Positions 43,444 to 52,640 of a stretch of DNA of 64,000 nucleotides are shown here, in pieces; the first letter of the stretch is position 1, and each line of letters begins with the position of its first letter. The DNA is from Rhodobacteraceae bacterium UBA6796 (GTDB lineage: Bacteria; Pseudomonadota; Alphaproteobacteria; Rhodobacterales; Rhodobacteraceae): the NCBI GenBank assembly GCA_002452815.1, contig DKFM01000015.1:1-64000 (forward strand), written 5' to 3'. A program made the translations under genes and the position numbers. The notes beneath the pieces are model-generated. The model was not told the origin of the DNA. It searched no databases and was given only the letters and a program-made list of their open reading frames with translations.

Positions 43444-43923
43444 ATGCTGTCGCTGATCGTCGCCCGCGCCCGCAACGGGGCCATCGGAAAAGACAACACG
43501 ATCCCCTGGCACGCGCCCGAGGATCTGGCCTTCTTTCAGCGTGAAACCACGGGCGGTGCAATCGTCATGGGCCGCAAGACCTGGGAAAGCCTGCCGTTCA
43601 AGCCTTTGAAAGGGCGTCTGAATATCGTCGTGTCATCGGATGCCACCCTGACCGACCACGTTTTTCCCGATGTGCGGCAGGCCGTCGATTTCGCCCATGC
43701 GCAGGGCTATCGGCGGGTCTATGGCATCGGTGGGCAGGGGATCTATCGCGCGCTGATGGATCTGGCCGACCGTCTGCTGATTACCGAGGTCGACCTGGAG
43801 ATCGCGGGCGCGGATGCCTTCTTTCCCGATCTCGACCCCGGTCAATGGGACCATGTCGGGGCAACGCCCCTGCGCGCGGCGGGACCGGCCTGCGTGGCGC
43901 ATGAATATCTGCGGCGGCGCTGA
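43444..43923 (+). CDS. folA: Dihydrofolate reductase (159 aa)
   Basis: ATG 43444, three bases after thyA. Motifs: ARNGAIGKDNTIPWHAPEDLAFF, the NADPH site GRKTWESLPFKPLKGRLNIVVS and YGIGGQGIYRALM. It reduces dihydrofolate to tetrahydrofolate. Normal length. bioM starts three bases after its stop region, so biotin genes may be co-transcribed. Confidence 0.96.
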   Translation: MLSLIVARARNGAIGKDNTIPWHAPEDLAFFQRETTGGAIVMGRKTWESLPFKPLKGRLNIVVSSDATLTDHVFPDVRQAVDFAHAQGYRRVYGIGGQGIYRALMDLADRLLITEVDLEIAGADAFFPDLDPGQWDHVGATPLRAAGPACVAHEYLRRR

Positions 43924-43926
43924 GCG

Positions 43927-44634
43927 ATGGCGGCCCGGATCGGCATCGAGGCGGTGCGCCTGACCCGCGAGGGCCGGCCGGTGTTCGACGGTCTGGATCT
44001 GCAGATTTCCGAACGGAGGGTGGGGATCGTGGGGCGCAATGGCTCGGGCAAATCCTCGCTGATCCGGCTGATCGCGGGTCTGGTTGCGCCGCAGGCGGGG
44101 CAGGTGCGGGTCGATGGCGTGGACGTCTTGCGCGACCGGGCAGGGGCGCTGGCGACGGTCGGCATCCTGTTTCAGAACCCCGACCACCAGATCATCTTTC
44201 CGACCGTGATCGAGGAACTGGCCTTCGGGCTGGAACAGCAGGGCCAAAGCCGGGCGCAGGCGCGGGCGGGGGCGCAGGCGGTATTGGCGCGCTTCGGGCA
44301 TGCGGACTGGGCGGACCGGCTGTGCCATACCCTGTCGCAGGGCCAGCGCCAGCTGGTGTGCCTGATGGCGGTGCTCGCGATGGAACCGGCCTGGGTGCTG
44401 TTTGACGAGCCGTTCAACAGCCTCGATATTCCCGCCGCGCTGCGGATCGAGGCGCAGATCGCGGCGCTGGCGCAAAGCGTTGTGCTGATAACCCACGATC
44501 CGGCCCGGGTGGCGGGGTTCGACCGCGTCATCTGGCTTGAAGCCGGGCGGGTGGCTGCGGATGGCCCGCCCGACAGGGTGCTGCCCGCCTATAGCGCCGA
44601 GATGGCCCGCATCGCCCGGGCCGAGCCATGCTGA
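43927..44634 (+). CDS. bioM: Biotin ECF transporter ATPase BioM (235 aa)
   Basis: ATG 43927. Walker [11 protein letters not shown]-loop [22 protein letters not shown], signature [17 protein letters not shown], Walker [12 protein letters not shown] and the H-loop ITHDP identify an energy-coupling-factor ATPase. Followed by BioN (overlapping by seven bases) and BioY, as in Rhodobacter capsulatus where bioMNY was described. A single ATPase would form the homodimer. Confidence 0.93.
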   Translation: MAARIGIEAVRLTREGRPVFDGLDLQISERRVGIVGRNGSGKSSLIRLIAGLVAPQAGQVRVDGVDVLRDRAGALATVGILFQNPDHQIIFPTVIEELAFGLEQQGQSRAQARAGAQAVLARFGHADWADRLCHTLSQGQRQLVCLMAVLAMEPAWVLFDEPFNSLDIPAALRIEAQIAALAQSVVLITHDPARVAGFDRVIWLEAGRVAADGPPDRVLPAYSAEMARIARAEPC

Positions 44635-45248
44635 GCCTTGCGCTGCCGGGGGTCAGTTGGGCACATCGGCTGCCTGCGGGGGTGAAATTCGGATTGCTGG
44701 CGCTGGCGATGGTGGCGGCGATGCGGGTTACCGCGCTGCCCGTGCTGGGTGCCGGGCTGGCGGTAACGCTCGGGCTTTATCTCAGCCTTGGTCGCGCGGC
44801 GCTGGCGGCGGGGCTGCGGGCGCTGCGCCCGATCGTCTGGGTCGTGGCGGTGATTTTCCTGTGGCACCTGTGGCAGGCCGAGACCCGGCAGGGCGTGGCC
44901 TTCGGACTGCGGGTCATTGTGATGATGGCGCTGGCCAATTTCGTCACGCTGACCACACCGCTGCATGAGCTGATCGCGCTGATCGAGCGGCTGGCGCAGC
45001 CCCTGGCGCGGTTTGGTCTGTCGCCGCGGATGCCCGCGCTGGCGGTGGCGCTGGTGCTGCGCTTCATCCCCGTGTTGCAGGGGCGGCTGGGGGCGCTGTC
45101 GCTGGCGTGGCGCGCGCGCTCGCCGCGGCGGGCGGGGCCCCGGCTGATCGCGCCCCTGTCCTTTTCGCTACTTGACGACGCAGATCATTTGGCCGACTCC
45201 CTGCGCGCGCGTGGGGGGCTGGCCCCGCGCCCTACAGGGAGAGACTGA
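44628..45248 (+). CDS. bioN: Biotin ECF transporter transmembrane protein BioN (206 aa)
   Basis: ATG 44628 overlaps the end of bioM. CbiQ-like protein with about four to five hydrophobic helices and the family's cytoplasmic coupling helices: the first A-R-x-x-like motif [11 protein letters not shown] near residue 165. It joins the ATPase dimer to the substrate-binding BioY. The end overlaps the start region of bioY. Confidence 0.9.
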   Translation: MLSLALPGVSWAHRLPAGVKFGLLALAMVAAMRVTALPVLGAGLAVTLGLYLSLGRAALAAGLRALRPIVWVVAVIFLWHLWQAETRQGVAFGLRVIVMMALANFVTLTTPLHELIALIERLAQPLARFGLSPRMPALAVALVLRFIPVLQGRLGALSLAWRARSPRRAGPRLIAPLSFSLLDDADHLADSLRARGGLAPRPTGRD

Positions 45249-45249
45249 G

Positions 45250-45822
45250 TTGGAACAGAATTTCACGCGGATCGTGTTGTTTGCCGCGCTGATCGCGGTG
45301 CTGGGGCTGGTGCCGCCGATCCCGCTGGCCTTCGGGGTGCCGATCTCGGCGCAGTCGCTGGGCGTCATGCTGGCGGGTGCGGTGCTGGGCAGCTGGCGCG
45401 GTGCAGCGGCGGTGCTGGTGGTGCAGCTGATCGTGGCGCTGGGGTTGCCGGTGCTGGCAGGCGGGCGCGGGGGCCTGGGCGTTTTCGTCGGCCCGACGGC
45501 GGGCTTCCTGATCGGCTGGCTGCCTGCGGCCTTCGTCACCGGGCTGGTGGTCGAACGCATGCGCGCGCTTCCGGTCGGCGTGGCGGCGGGGCTGGGGGCC
45601 GTGTTGGGCGGCATCGTGGTGATGTATGCTTTCGGGATCGTCGGCTTCTATCTGGTCAAGAACGCGGGGCTTGGGCCGGATGATGCACGCATGAGCCTGG
45701 GCAAGGCCACGCTGATCATGGCGCCCTTCATTCCGGGTGACCTTATCAAGGCGGTGCTGGCCGGTATCCTGACGCGCACCATCGCGCGCTACCGCCCGGC
45801 GGCGCTGACCTCGCGCGCCTGA
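45250..45822 (+). CDS. bioY: Biotin-binding S component BioY (190 aa)
   Basis: The frame opens further upstream, but the first BioY-like sequence follows TTG 45250 (MEQNFTRIVLFAALIAVLGLVPPIPLAFGVPISAQSLGVML), with GGGAGAG close upstream, so TTG is chosen. Six hydrophobic helices are visible with PISAQSLGVMLAG and GLPVLAGGRGG, LFGPTxGF-like FVGPTAGFLIGW and FIPGDLIKA motifs. It captures biotin; alone it can work as a low-capacity importer. Confidence 0.93.
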   Translation: MEQNFTRIVLFAALIAVLGLVPPIPLAFGVPISAQSLGVMLAGAVLGSWRGAAAVLVVQLIVALGLPVLAGGRGGLGVFVGPTAGFLIGWLPAAFVTGLVVERMRALPVGVAAGLGAVLGGIVVMYAFGIVGFYLVKNAGLGPDDARMSLGKATLIMAPFIPGDLIKAVLAGILTRTIARYRPAALTSRA

Positions 45823-45842
45823 GCCGGACTTTACGAAAATCA

Positions 45843-45875
45843 CGCCCGGCCGGTTTCGACCCGGCCGGGCGTTTT
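45843..45875 (+). terminator. Terminator after bioY
   Basis: CGCCCGGCCGG (45843-45853) and CCGGCCGGGCG (45861-45871) form an 11-bp stem followed by TTTT. It ends the thyA-folA-bioMNY block. Confidence 0.85.
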
Positions 45876-45901
45876 CATATGCGTCCGGCGGTCCCGGGCA
45901 T

Positions 45902-45928
45902 GAAAAAGGCGGGCCAATGGCCCGCCTT
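45902..45928 (-). terminator. Terminator after sqr (minus strand)
   Basis: AAGGCGGGCC and GGCCCGCCTT are self-complementary; on the minus strand the stem is followed by a T-run (the A-run at 45903-45907 on plus). It lies just after the sqr stop. Confidence 0.8.
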
Positions 45929-45987
45929 CGCCCGCCTCAGCAGGCCATGCCGACGCAGGCCCCGAAGGGCCGGCTCCTCCCGGCATG

Positions 45988-47271
45988 TCAGCCCTTTTTC
46001 ACCGCTTTCAGCTTGTCGATCCCCAGGGCCTTCATCGCGAATTTTTCGTAGAAGGTTTCCGAGGTGCCCTTGCGCAGCTTCTGCATGAAATACTTCTCGA
46101 AGCCGATCTTGGCCATATGCACCCACTTGCCCGAGCTGGACCAGTTCACGTTGCGCGGCGGGATTTGCGGCTGCGCGACGAAGGCGATGCCGCTGTCGCC
46201 GAAATCGGCCAGACAGACCGCGTTCCAGGTGCCGGTGTGGCTGGGTTCTTCGCCGCGCACGATCTGGCCCAGGTTTTCCGCCGTGGCGGTGACCATGGAT
46301 TCGATCATGAAGCCGGTTTTCGGGACACCGCAGGGCACCGGGGTCGGACCCATCGGCGGAATTGCAACGCAAACACCCACGGCAAAAACATTGGGGTATT
46401 TCGGATTGCGCTGATGCTTGTCGACGATGGTGAAGCCGCGCGGGTTCGACAGGCCTTCGATCCCCGACACCGCCTTGATGCCGCGGAAAGCGGGCAGCAT
46501 CATCGCATAGCCGAAGGGCATTTCCTTTTCGGATTTGACCGAGCCGTCATCGGCGATTTCCTCGACGATCATCTTGCCGTCTTCGACCTTTTTCACCCGC
46601 GACGAGGTCATCCACTTGATGTGCTTGTTGCGCATCTCGGATTCCAGCAACCCCTTGGTGTCGCCCACGCCATCCAGCCCGAGGTGGCCGACATAGGGTT
46701 CCGAGGTGATGAAGGTCATCGGCACCTGATCGCGGATCTTGGCCTTGCGCAGCGCGGTGTCCAGGATGAAGGTGAATTCATAGGCCGGGCCATAGCAGGA
46801 CGCGCCCTGCACCGCGCCGATGATGATCGGGCCGGGTTTCTCGCAGAACCGGTCAAAGGCCACACGGGCCTGCTCGGCATGGTCGATATGGCAGATCGAC
46901 TGGGTGTGACCTTCGGGGCCGAACCCCTCGATTTCGTCAAAGGCCAGTTCCGGGCCGGTCGCGATAACGATGTAATCGTAGCTGATCGACTGGCCATCGA
47001 CCAGTTCGACGCGGTTTTCCTCGGGGTGCAGCTTCTCGGCCGCGACCGGGATGAATTCGATCCCCTTCTTCTTCATCGTGGGCGCCAGATCGACGGTGAT
47101 GTCCTTGCGGTCGCGCCAGCCGACGGCGATCCAGGGGTTCGAGGGCACGAAGTGATACTTGGGGTCCTTGGTGATGACGGTGATCTTGTCTTCCTTGCGC
47201 ACGGTCTCGCGCAATTCATACGCCATGATGGCGCCCCCAAGGCCCGCGCCCAGAACCACGATATGTGCCAT
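45988..47271 (-). CDS. sqr: Sulfide:quinone oxidoreductase (427 aa)
   Basis: ATG 47271 after GGGGAGAG. The N-terminal FAD-binding GAGLGGAIMAYEL and the second Rossmann-like TGPELAFD are normal for SQR type I. The three redox cysteines fall exactly at Cys127 (SICHID), Cys159 (ASCYGPAYEF) and Cys353 (NAVCLADFG), as described for the R. capsulatus enzyme. The C-terminal amphipathic part (about 385-415) attaches the protein to the membrane. It oxidises sulfide to polysulfide and passes electrons to quinone. The promoter region holds a possible SqrR site. Confidence 0.96.
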   Translation of the reverse strand: MAHIVVLGAGLGGAIMAYELRETVRKEDKITVITKDPKYHFVPSNPWIAVGWRDRKDITVDLAPTMKKKGIEFIPVAAEKLHPEENRVELVDGQSISYDYIVIATGPELAFDEIEGFGPEGHTQSICHIDHAEQARVAFDRFCEKPGPIIIGAVQGASCYGPAYEFTFILDTALRKAKIRDQVPMTFITSEPYVGHLGLDGVGDTKGLLESEMRNKHIKWMTSSRVKKVEDGKMIVEEIADDGSVKSEKEMPFGYAMMLPAFRGIKAVSGIEGLSNPRGFTIVDKHQRNPKYPNVFAVGVCVAIPPMGPTPVPCGVPKTGFMIESMVTATAENLGQIVRGEEPSHTGTWNAVCLADFGDSGIAFVAQPQIPPRNVNWSSSGKWVHMAKIGFEKYFMQKLRKGTSETFYEKFAMKALGIDKLKAVKKG

Positions 47272-47314
47272 GTCTCTCCCCTTTCCCGGTCGTTCTGCCA
47301 GGGTCTCAAAAAAT

Positions 47315-47350
47315 ATGCGTAAACGTGAATTTGAGCGCAGGTTCTGTCAA
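47315..47350 (-). promoter_or_regulatory. sqr promoter with possible SqrR-type operator
   Basis: On the minus strand TTGACA (47345-47350) is a good -35. The region 17 bases downstream, where the -10 should be, overlaps ATGC-N8-GAAT (47315-47330 on plus), which matches seven of eight bases of the ATTC-N8-GAAT site I recall for the sulfide-responsive repressor SqrR. The -10 itself is weak. Confidence 0.4.
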
Positions 47351-47420
47351 GCGCCATGATTCAGGTCAATACTGCGGCAAAGCCGGAAGGGATGCACGCG
47401 CCATCGCCGCAAGCCATGAA

Positions 47421-47446
47421 AAAAAGGGGCGCCGGAGCGCCCCTTT
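47421..47446 (-). terminator. Terminator after the OmpA-family gene (minus strand)
   Basis: GGGGCGC (47426-47432) and GCGCCCC (47437-47443) form a stem that on the minus strand is followed by a run of T (A-run on plus before 47426). It separates the OmpA gene from sqr. Confidence 0.8.
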
Positions 47447-47472
47447 CAGGTGGGAGGGAAGGAAGGGGTCGA

Positions 47473-49302
47473 TCAGTTCGCGCTGGCGACCTGCAGCAGG
47501 TCGGTGATCCGGCGCACGCTCACGCGGCGGTTGGCCTCTTCGCCGCGCTGCGTGTCGACCTTGAGGAATTCTTCGCCATAGCCCTGAACCACCAGGTTTT
47601 CGGGCGGCACGCCGAAATATTCGGTCAGTGCAAGGGCCAGCGATTCCGCGCGGCGGTCCGACAGGGCCAGATTATAGGCTGCATCCCCCACGGCGTCGGT
47701 GTGACCTTCGATCAGGAAGATCTCGCGCGGGTTCTCGGCAATGCGGGCGCGGATCGTGTCACCCAGCTTGGCCAGCGCGCGGGCCTGTTCGGGCCGGATC
47801 GCGGCAGAGCCGGTGGCAAAGGTGATGTTCTCGACCGCGACCGCCGGGGCCAGCGCACGCACCTGGGCGATCTGGCGCACCTGCGCCAGCGAGAAACGCC
47901 GGTCGATTGCGGTTTCGCGGGCCAGCGCGGCACGCAGCGCCTCGGTATCGGTGGTTTCCGCCGTCACCTGCGCGCGCGGCAGGGTGGTGATTTCCACCGG
48001 ATCGGCCCCGATCGAGTCATCCACCAGCACATAGCGCTGGCCGTCCGGGTCGATCCGCGTGCGCTGAATGATCCGGCGCTGCGCATCGTAGACGGTGATG
48101 ATCTGCGTGCCATCGGCCTTGGTGCTGATGGTGCGGGTCGAGCCGTCGGCGTAGTTCTGCGTGCTGAGCGTTGTGCCGGGCTGGCGCAGCAGGGCGTTGT
48201 CGTCCTTGATGACGCGATAGCTGCCATCCGGGTTCTGCACAACGACGCGATCCCCCGAGTTCACGGCGACCTCGCTGCCGTTTTTCAGGATCGCGCCGAC
48301 CGCCAGGGCGCCAAGCCCCAGAACGGCGGCCTTTTCCAGCGTGGTCAGGCCCTTGCCATCCTTCTTGTCCTTGGTTGCGGTTACCGCCTGCGTGGTGGCG
48401 TTGATCGCGGATTGGAAATCCTCGGCCGAAGAACGTGCGGTCTCTTCGGTGATGACCTCTTCGGTGACCGGCGCGTCGGCTTCCGCTGCGGCATCGGTTT
48501 CGGCCGCCAGCGCGGCGTTGCTGACCGGGGCACCGCTGTCCGCGGTGTCCGAGGCGGCAATCGCCTCTTCCAGTTGCTGCACGGCTTCGGTTTCTTCTGC
48601 GGTGGCCACCGGGGTTTCCGCCGTGGCGGCGGTCTCGGCGGTCGCACTCGCCTCCGCCTCGGCCGGGGCGGGGGCCTCGGTCGTGGTGGTCACGGTGGGA
48701 TCGGGCTCGGTCGTCGGCGCCGGTTCTGCGGGCGTCGGCGCGGTCTGTTCCGTCAGCATTTTCTGCAACGCGTCAGGATCGGTCGGCGCAGGGGTGCCCG
48801 CATCGGTTTCGGCGGCGGTTTCGCCGGTGGCCTGAATTTCGGTGTCAGCGGCCGGGTCCTGCGCGGGTGCCGCGGTTTCCGCGGGGGCCTCAGGGGCGAC
48901 TTCGGCGGCCGGGGCCTCCGCTGCGGGGGCTTCCTCGGCCTCGGGGGCAGCATCGGTCGTGGGCGAGATGGTCAGGGGGTCTTGGGGCATGGTGATCGAC
49001 GTTGCGCCATCCACTTGCGCCTCGGCTTCGGGGGCGATCACCGGCGCCTCGGCGGTCGGTTCTGGCGCGGTGGCCTCGGCCTCGGTCGTGACCCCGGTTT
49101 CCGTCTGCTCCGGGGCTGCGGCGGCGGGGGTGTTGCCCCCTTCACAGGCCGCGCGGGCCGCGTCTTCGCTGCTGCCGCCGTCGATTTGGGTCTGGATGCA
49201 GGCGTCAAGATCTGCGCCCACAAGCGATTGGGCGGGCGCCAGGCTGGGCACCAGCGCGGTCAGGCCGGCAACAAGCGCAGTGGTGGTTTTCAGGCGTTTC
49301 AT
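47473..49302 (-). CDS. OmpA-family peptidoglycan-associated protein with long low-complexity domain (609 aa)
   Basis: ATG 49302 with GGAGG upstream. Signal peptide ends near PAQS. Residues about 50-290 are low-complexity Ala/Glu/Thr/Pro sequence, likely disordered and able to span the periplasm. A short hydrophobic helix (AAVLGLGALAVGAILK) follows near 330. The C-terminal OmpA domain (about residues 490-600) has ITFATGSAAIRPEQARALAKL, IEGHTDAVGDAAYNLALSDRRAESLA and GEEFLKVDTQRGEEANRRVSVRR, with the Asp and Arg that hold diaminopimelate. Function: anchoring or envelope integrity. Confidence 0.88.
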   Translation of the reverse strand: MKRLKTTTALVAGLTALVPSLAPAQSLVGADLDACIQTQIDGGSSEDAARAACEGGNTPAAAAPEQTETGVTTEAEATAPEPTAEAPVIAPEAEAQVDGATSITMPQDPLTISPTTDAAPEAEEAPAAEAPAAEVAPEAPAETAAPAQDPAADTEIQATGETAAETDAGTPAPTDPDALQKMLTEQTAPTPAEPAPTTEPDPTVTTTTEAPAPAEAEASATAETAATAETPVATAEETEAVQQLEEAIAASDTADSGAPVSNAALAAETDAAAEADAPVTEEVITEETARSSAEDFQSAINATTQAVTATKDKKDGKGLTTLEKAAVLGLGALAVGAILKNGSEVAVNSGDRVVVQNPDGSYRVIKDDNALLRQPGTTLSTQNYADGSTRTISTKADGTQIITVYDAQRRIIQRTRIDPDGQRYVLVDDSIGADPVEITTLPRAQVTAETTDTEALRAALARETAIDRRFSLAQVRQIAQVRALAPAVAVENITFATGSAAIRPEQARALAKLGDTIRARIAENPREIFLIEGHTDAVGDAAYNLALSDRRAESLALALTEYFGVPPENLVVQGYGEEFLKVDTQRGEEANRRVSVRRITDLLQVASAN

Positions 49303-49435
49303 CACTTTTCCTCCGGCGGCAAGAGGCCGCGTTACGCCGTTTCAACGCGCGGGCGTGGCGCAGGTTCCATCATGGCCCCCGGGGTCATGGCCTTGCCAGT
49401 CACGTCTGCGCCAGCCTTGCGTGAGCGTGAAACGC

Positions 49436-49461
49436 AAAAGGGCGGGCCCGCAGGCCCGCCC
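49436..49461 (-). terminator. Terminator after the BMP-family gene (minus strand)
   Basis: GGGCGGGCC and GGCCCGCCC form a stem around CGCA; on the minus strand it is followed by TTTTGCG. It ends the large xdh-transporter operon, just after the stop at 49483. Confidence 0.75.
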
Positions 49462-49482
49462 CCAAAGCCGATGAAGCCTTGC

Positions 49483-50565
49483 TTACTTCGGCAGTTCGGC
49501 AGTGATGCCTTCGACGAAGAAGTTCATCCCCGCCAGTTCGCCATCCTCGGCCATCACGCCCTCGGCCAGCCAGGCGCTGCCGTCCTGCTTGTTCAGCGGG
49601 CCGGTGAAGGGGTGGTATTCACCCGCGGCGATCTTGTCCTTCAGCGCCAGCGCCTCGGCCTTCACCTCTTCGGGCACGGCCGAGCTGATCTCGCCGATTT
49701 CGACCATGCCGGTGTCGATGCCGCCCCAGGTCGCTTCGGATTTCCAGCTGCCGTCCAGCATCGCGCCGACGCGCTTGATGTAATAGGGCGCCCAGTTGTC
49801 GATGGTCGAGCTGACGCGCGGCATCGGCGCGAAGGCCGACATGTCCGACGCCTGACCGAAGGTGATGACGTTGCCGGCCTCTTGCGCCTTGGCTTGCGGC
49901 GCGGTGGAGTCGGTGTGCTGCAGCAGAACGTCCACGCCCTCGGCGATCAGGGCGGCGGCGGCGTCGGCCTCTTTCGCGGGATCGAACCAGGTGTAGGCCC
50001 AGACGACTTTCATCTCGACATCGGGGTTGACCTTCTTGGCGTGGATATAGGCCGCGTTGATGCCCTGGATCACCTCGGGGATCGGGAAGGACCCGATGTA
50101 GCCGATCTTGTTGGTCTTGGTCATGCGCCCGCCGATGGTGCCCTGGATGGCGCGGCCCTGGAAGAATTTCGCGTCATAGGTGGCGACGTTGTCGGCCGAT
50201 TTGTAGCCGGTGGCGTGCTCGAACTTCACGTTCGGGAACTTGGCGGCGACGTTCATCACCGCGTCCATGTAACCAAACGAGGTCGCGAAGATCAGCGTGT
50301 TGCCTTCCAGCGCCAGCTGGGTGAGCGCGCGTTCGGCATCGGGGCCTTCGGGGACCGATTCCATGAAGGTGGTGACGACCTTGTCGCCATATTCGGCCTC
50401 GATCGCGCGGCGACCCAGATCGTGCTGATAGGACCAGCCCATGTCGCCCACCGGGCCGACATAGATGAAGCCGACCTTCAGCGGATCGGCGGCCAGCGCG
50501 GGCAGGCCCGCGGCGCTGGCAAGGGCGGCAATCGCGGTGGTGGCAAGGAAGGATCTGCGGTTCAT
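49483..50565 (-). CDS. BMP-family (purine nucleoside) periplasmic binding protein (360 aa)
   Basis: ATG 50565 (MNRRSFLATTAIAALAS) after GGGGAG; the N-terminus looks like a Tat-type signal. The family pattern is VGFIYVGPVGDMGWSYQHDLGRRAIEAEYGD and later NAAYIHAKKVNPDVEMKVVWAYTWFDPAKEADAAAALIAEGVDVLLQHTDSTA. This PnrA/BMP family binds nucleosides. It is the last gene of a seven-gene operon with xdhABC; a gap of 69 bases separates it from the preceding permease. Confidence 0.9.
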   Translation of the reverse strand: MNRRSFLATTAIAALASAAGLPALAADPLKVGFIYVGPVGDMGWSYQHDLGRRAIEAEYGDKVVTTFMESVPEGPDAERALTQLALEGNTLIFATSFGYMDAVMNVAAKFPNVKFEHATGYKSADNVATYDAKFFQGRAIQGTIGGRMTKTNKIGYIGSFPIPEVIQGINAAYIHAKKVNPDVEMKVVWAYTWFDPAKEADAAAALIAEGVDVLLQHTDSTAPQAKAQEAGNVITFGQASDMSAFAPMPRVSSTIDNWAPYYIKRVGAMLDGSWKSEATWGGIDTGMVEIGEISSAVPEEVKAEALALKDKIAAGEYHPFTGPLNKQDGSAWLAEGVMAEDGELAGMNFFVEGITAELPK

Positions 50566-50634
50566 GGGAACTCCCCGTTGGTTGCGGGCCATCGGCCCGG
50601 GATTATGGCCCCCGACGGGGGCGCGTTGGATGCC

Positions 50635-51564
50635 TCAGTTCGAGGCGTGGAACGACCGGCCAAGCGCGGCGGGGGCGGCCGCCACGCCGTGCCGGTGAGC
50701 CGCGGACAGGATCACCAGAACGATGATCGTGATCACATAGGGTGCCATCGACAGCAGATGCACCGGAATGGCGTAACCTGCGGCCTGCAGCTGCAATTGC
50801 AGGGCGGTGATGCCGCCGAACAGATAGGCGCCGATCAGCACCCGCTCGGCGCGCCAGCTGGCGAAGACGACGATCGCCAGCGCGATCCAGCCCGCGCCCG
50901 CGGTCATGCCTTCGGTCCATTGCGGCACGCGCACGAGGCTGAGATAGGCGCCGCCCATCCCCGCCAGCGCGCCGCCATAGGCCAGCGCGGCAAAGCGCAC
51001 CGCCACCACGCGATAGCCCAGGGCATGGGCCGCGTCATGGCTTTCGCCGACCGCGCGCAGGATCAGCCCCGCGCGGGTATATTTCAGAACGGCCCAGGTC
51101 AGGGCGACCAGCACCAGCGAGGCATAGACCACCCAGTCGTGCGAGAACAGGATCGGACCCAGCACCGGAATGTCGGCCAGCGGGCCGAACTCGAGCTTGG
51201 CCGTCGGCGGCGGGCGCACGCCTTCGTAGCCCTTGCCGATCAGCGCCGACAGGCCCAGCCCGAACAGCGTCAGCGCCAGCCCGGTTGCGACCTGATTGGA
51301 CAGGAAGATCTGCGTCAGAACGGCAAACAGCAATGCCAGCAGGGCGCCCGCAACGGCCCCCGCGGCAAAGCCCAGAACCGGACTGCCGGTGGCGGTGGCC
51401 ACGGCAAAGCCGCCGACCGCGCCCATGATCATCATGCCTTCGACGCCTAGGTTCAGAACGCCCGATTTCTCGGCCACCAGCTCGCCCGTCGCGGCCAGCA
51501 GAACCGGCGTCGAGGCCGCCATCAGCGTGGCGATCAGCACGATAATGTCGATGCCGCCCATCAT
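50635..51564 (-). CDS. Nucleoside ABC transporter permease 2 (309 aa)
   Basis: ATG 51564 overlaps the stop of the first permease. About eight hydrophobic helices; the motif LVAEKSGVLNLGVEGMMIMGAVGGFA and the loop GESHDAAHALGYRV near residue 190 are those of the BMP-linked permeases (YufQ/NupC type). Its partner is the adjacent permease. Confidence 0.9.
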   Translation of the reverse strand: MMGGIDIIVLIATLMAASTPVLLAATGELVAEKSGVLNLGVEGMMIMGAVGGFAVATATGSPVLGFAAGAVAGALLALLFAVLTQIFLSNQVATGLALTLFGLGLSALIGKGYEGVRPPPTAKLEFGPLADIPVLGPILFSHDWVVYASLVLVALTWAVLKYTRAGLILRAVGESHDAAHALGYRVVAVRFAALAYGGALAGMGGAYLSLVRVPQWTEGMTAGAGWIALAIVVFASWRAERVLIGAYLFGGITALQLQLQAAGYAIPVHLLSMAPYVITIIVLVILSAAHRHGVAAAPAALGRSFHASN

Positions 51565-52640
51565 GCGCGCGCCCCCCCGATACGGATACGGTAATTCGTC
51601 AGCACGTCGAAGCCCAAGAGGAAAAACAAAAGCATCCCCTGAAACACCTGAATCGCCGCCGCCGGCAGTTGCAGTATCAGTTGCGCCATGTCGCCGCCGA
51701 TGTAGGTCAGCGCCATCAGCAGACCGGCCAGCAGGATGCCCAGCGGATGCAACCGGCCCAGAAAGGCCACGATGATCGCGGTGAAGCCATAGCCCGCGTT
51801 GAAACTGTCGGTGATCTGCCCCGAGGGGCCCGAAACCTCGAACAGCCCGGCCAGCCCGGCCAGCGCCCCCGACAGGCCAAGGCAAAACACCACCAGCCGC
51901 GCCGGGACCACGCCTGCGAACCGCGCCGCACGCGGTGCCTCGCCCGCCACGCGGATGCGGAAGCCCGCGATATGGCGGTGCATCAGGATATAGAGCGCGA
52001 TCACGGCAACAATCGCGGCCATCACCCCCCAATGCGCGCCGGTCCCTGCGATCAGTTCGGGGTTATGCGCCGAAGGGTATTGCTGCAAATTGCGCGAGCC
52101 CGGGAAGCCATAGCCCTGCGGGTTCTTCAGCGGCCCGAAGGCAACATAGGCCAGCAGGTTCTGCGCCACATAGACCAGCATCAGCGACACCAGGATTTCA
52201 GACGTGCCGAACAGCGTTTTCAGCAGCGCAGGGATCATTCCCCAAAGCAAACCGCCCAACGCCCCGGCAATCACCATCGCCGGGAAAAGCCACGCACTTT
52301 CCGCAGGATAGACCGACAGCGCCACAGCGGCGCCGCAGATCGCGCCGATGATATACTGGCCCTCTGCGCCGATGTTCCAGATGCCCGCGCGAAATCCCAC
52401 CGCCAGACCCGAGGCGATCAGGATCAGCGGCGCCGCCTTGACCAGCAACTGACTGCGGAAATAGGCGGCATTGGCGCCGAACAAAGGGTCCCAGAAGATC
52501 ACGCGGATCGCCTCGACCGGGTTCTTGCCAAGCGCCGCGAACAACAGACCGCCCGCAACCATCGTTGCCAAAACGGCAACAACCGGCGTCGCATAGCTCC
52601 AGCCTTTCGAAGGCGTCGGTCGCTTGATGAGCGTGATCAT
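51561..52640 (-). CDS. Nucleoside ABC transporter permease 1 (359 aa)
   Basis: ATG 52640 overlaps the ATPase stop. About ten hydrophobic helices with VGFRAGIWNIGAEGQYIIGAICGAAVAL and the loop VAGEAPRAARFAGVVPARLVV typical of the YufP-like permeases of BMP-type importers. Together with the ATPase, permease 2 and the binding protein it forms a complete ABC importer. Confidence 0.9.
   Translation of the reverse strand: MITLIKRPTPSKGWSYATPVVAVLATMVAGGLLFAALGKNPVEAIRVIFWDPLFGANAAYFRSQLLVKAAPLILIASGLAVGFRAGIWNIGAEGQYIIGAICGAAVALSVYPAESAWLFPAMVIAGALGGLLWGMIPALLKTLFGTSEILVSLMLVYVAQNLLAYVAFGPLKNPQGYGFPGSRNLQQYPSAHNPELIAGTGAHWGVMAAIVAVIALYILMHRHIAGFRIRVAGEAPRAARFAGVVPARLVVFCLGLSGALAGLAGLFEVSGPSGQITDSFNAGYGFTAIIVAFLGRLHPLGILLAGLLMALTYIGGDMAQLILQLPAAAIQVFQGMLLFFLLGFDVLTNYRIRIGGARA

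Noticed and set aside
47356..51450. 1364-codon plus-strand frame over the OmpA and BMP transporter genes
   Set aside because: Antisense of three well-supported minus-strand genes, glycine/arginine-rich and without motifs.
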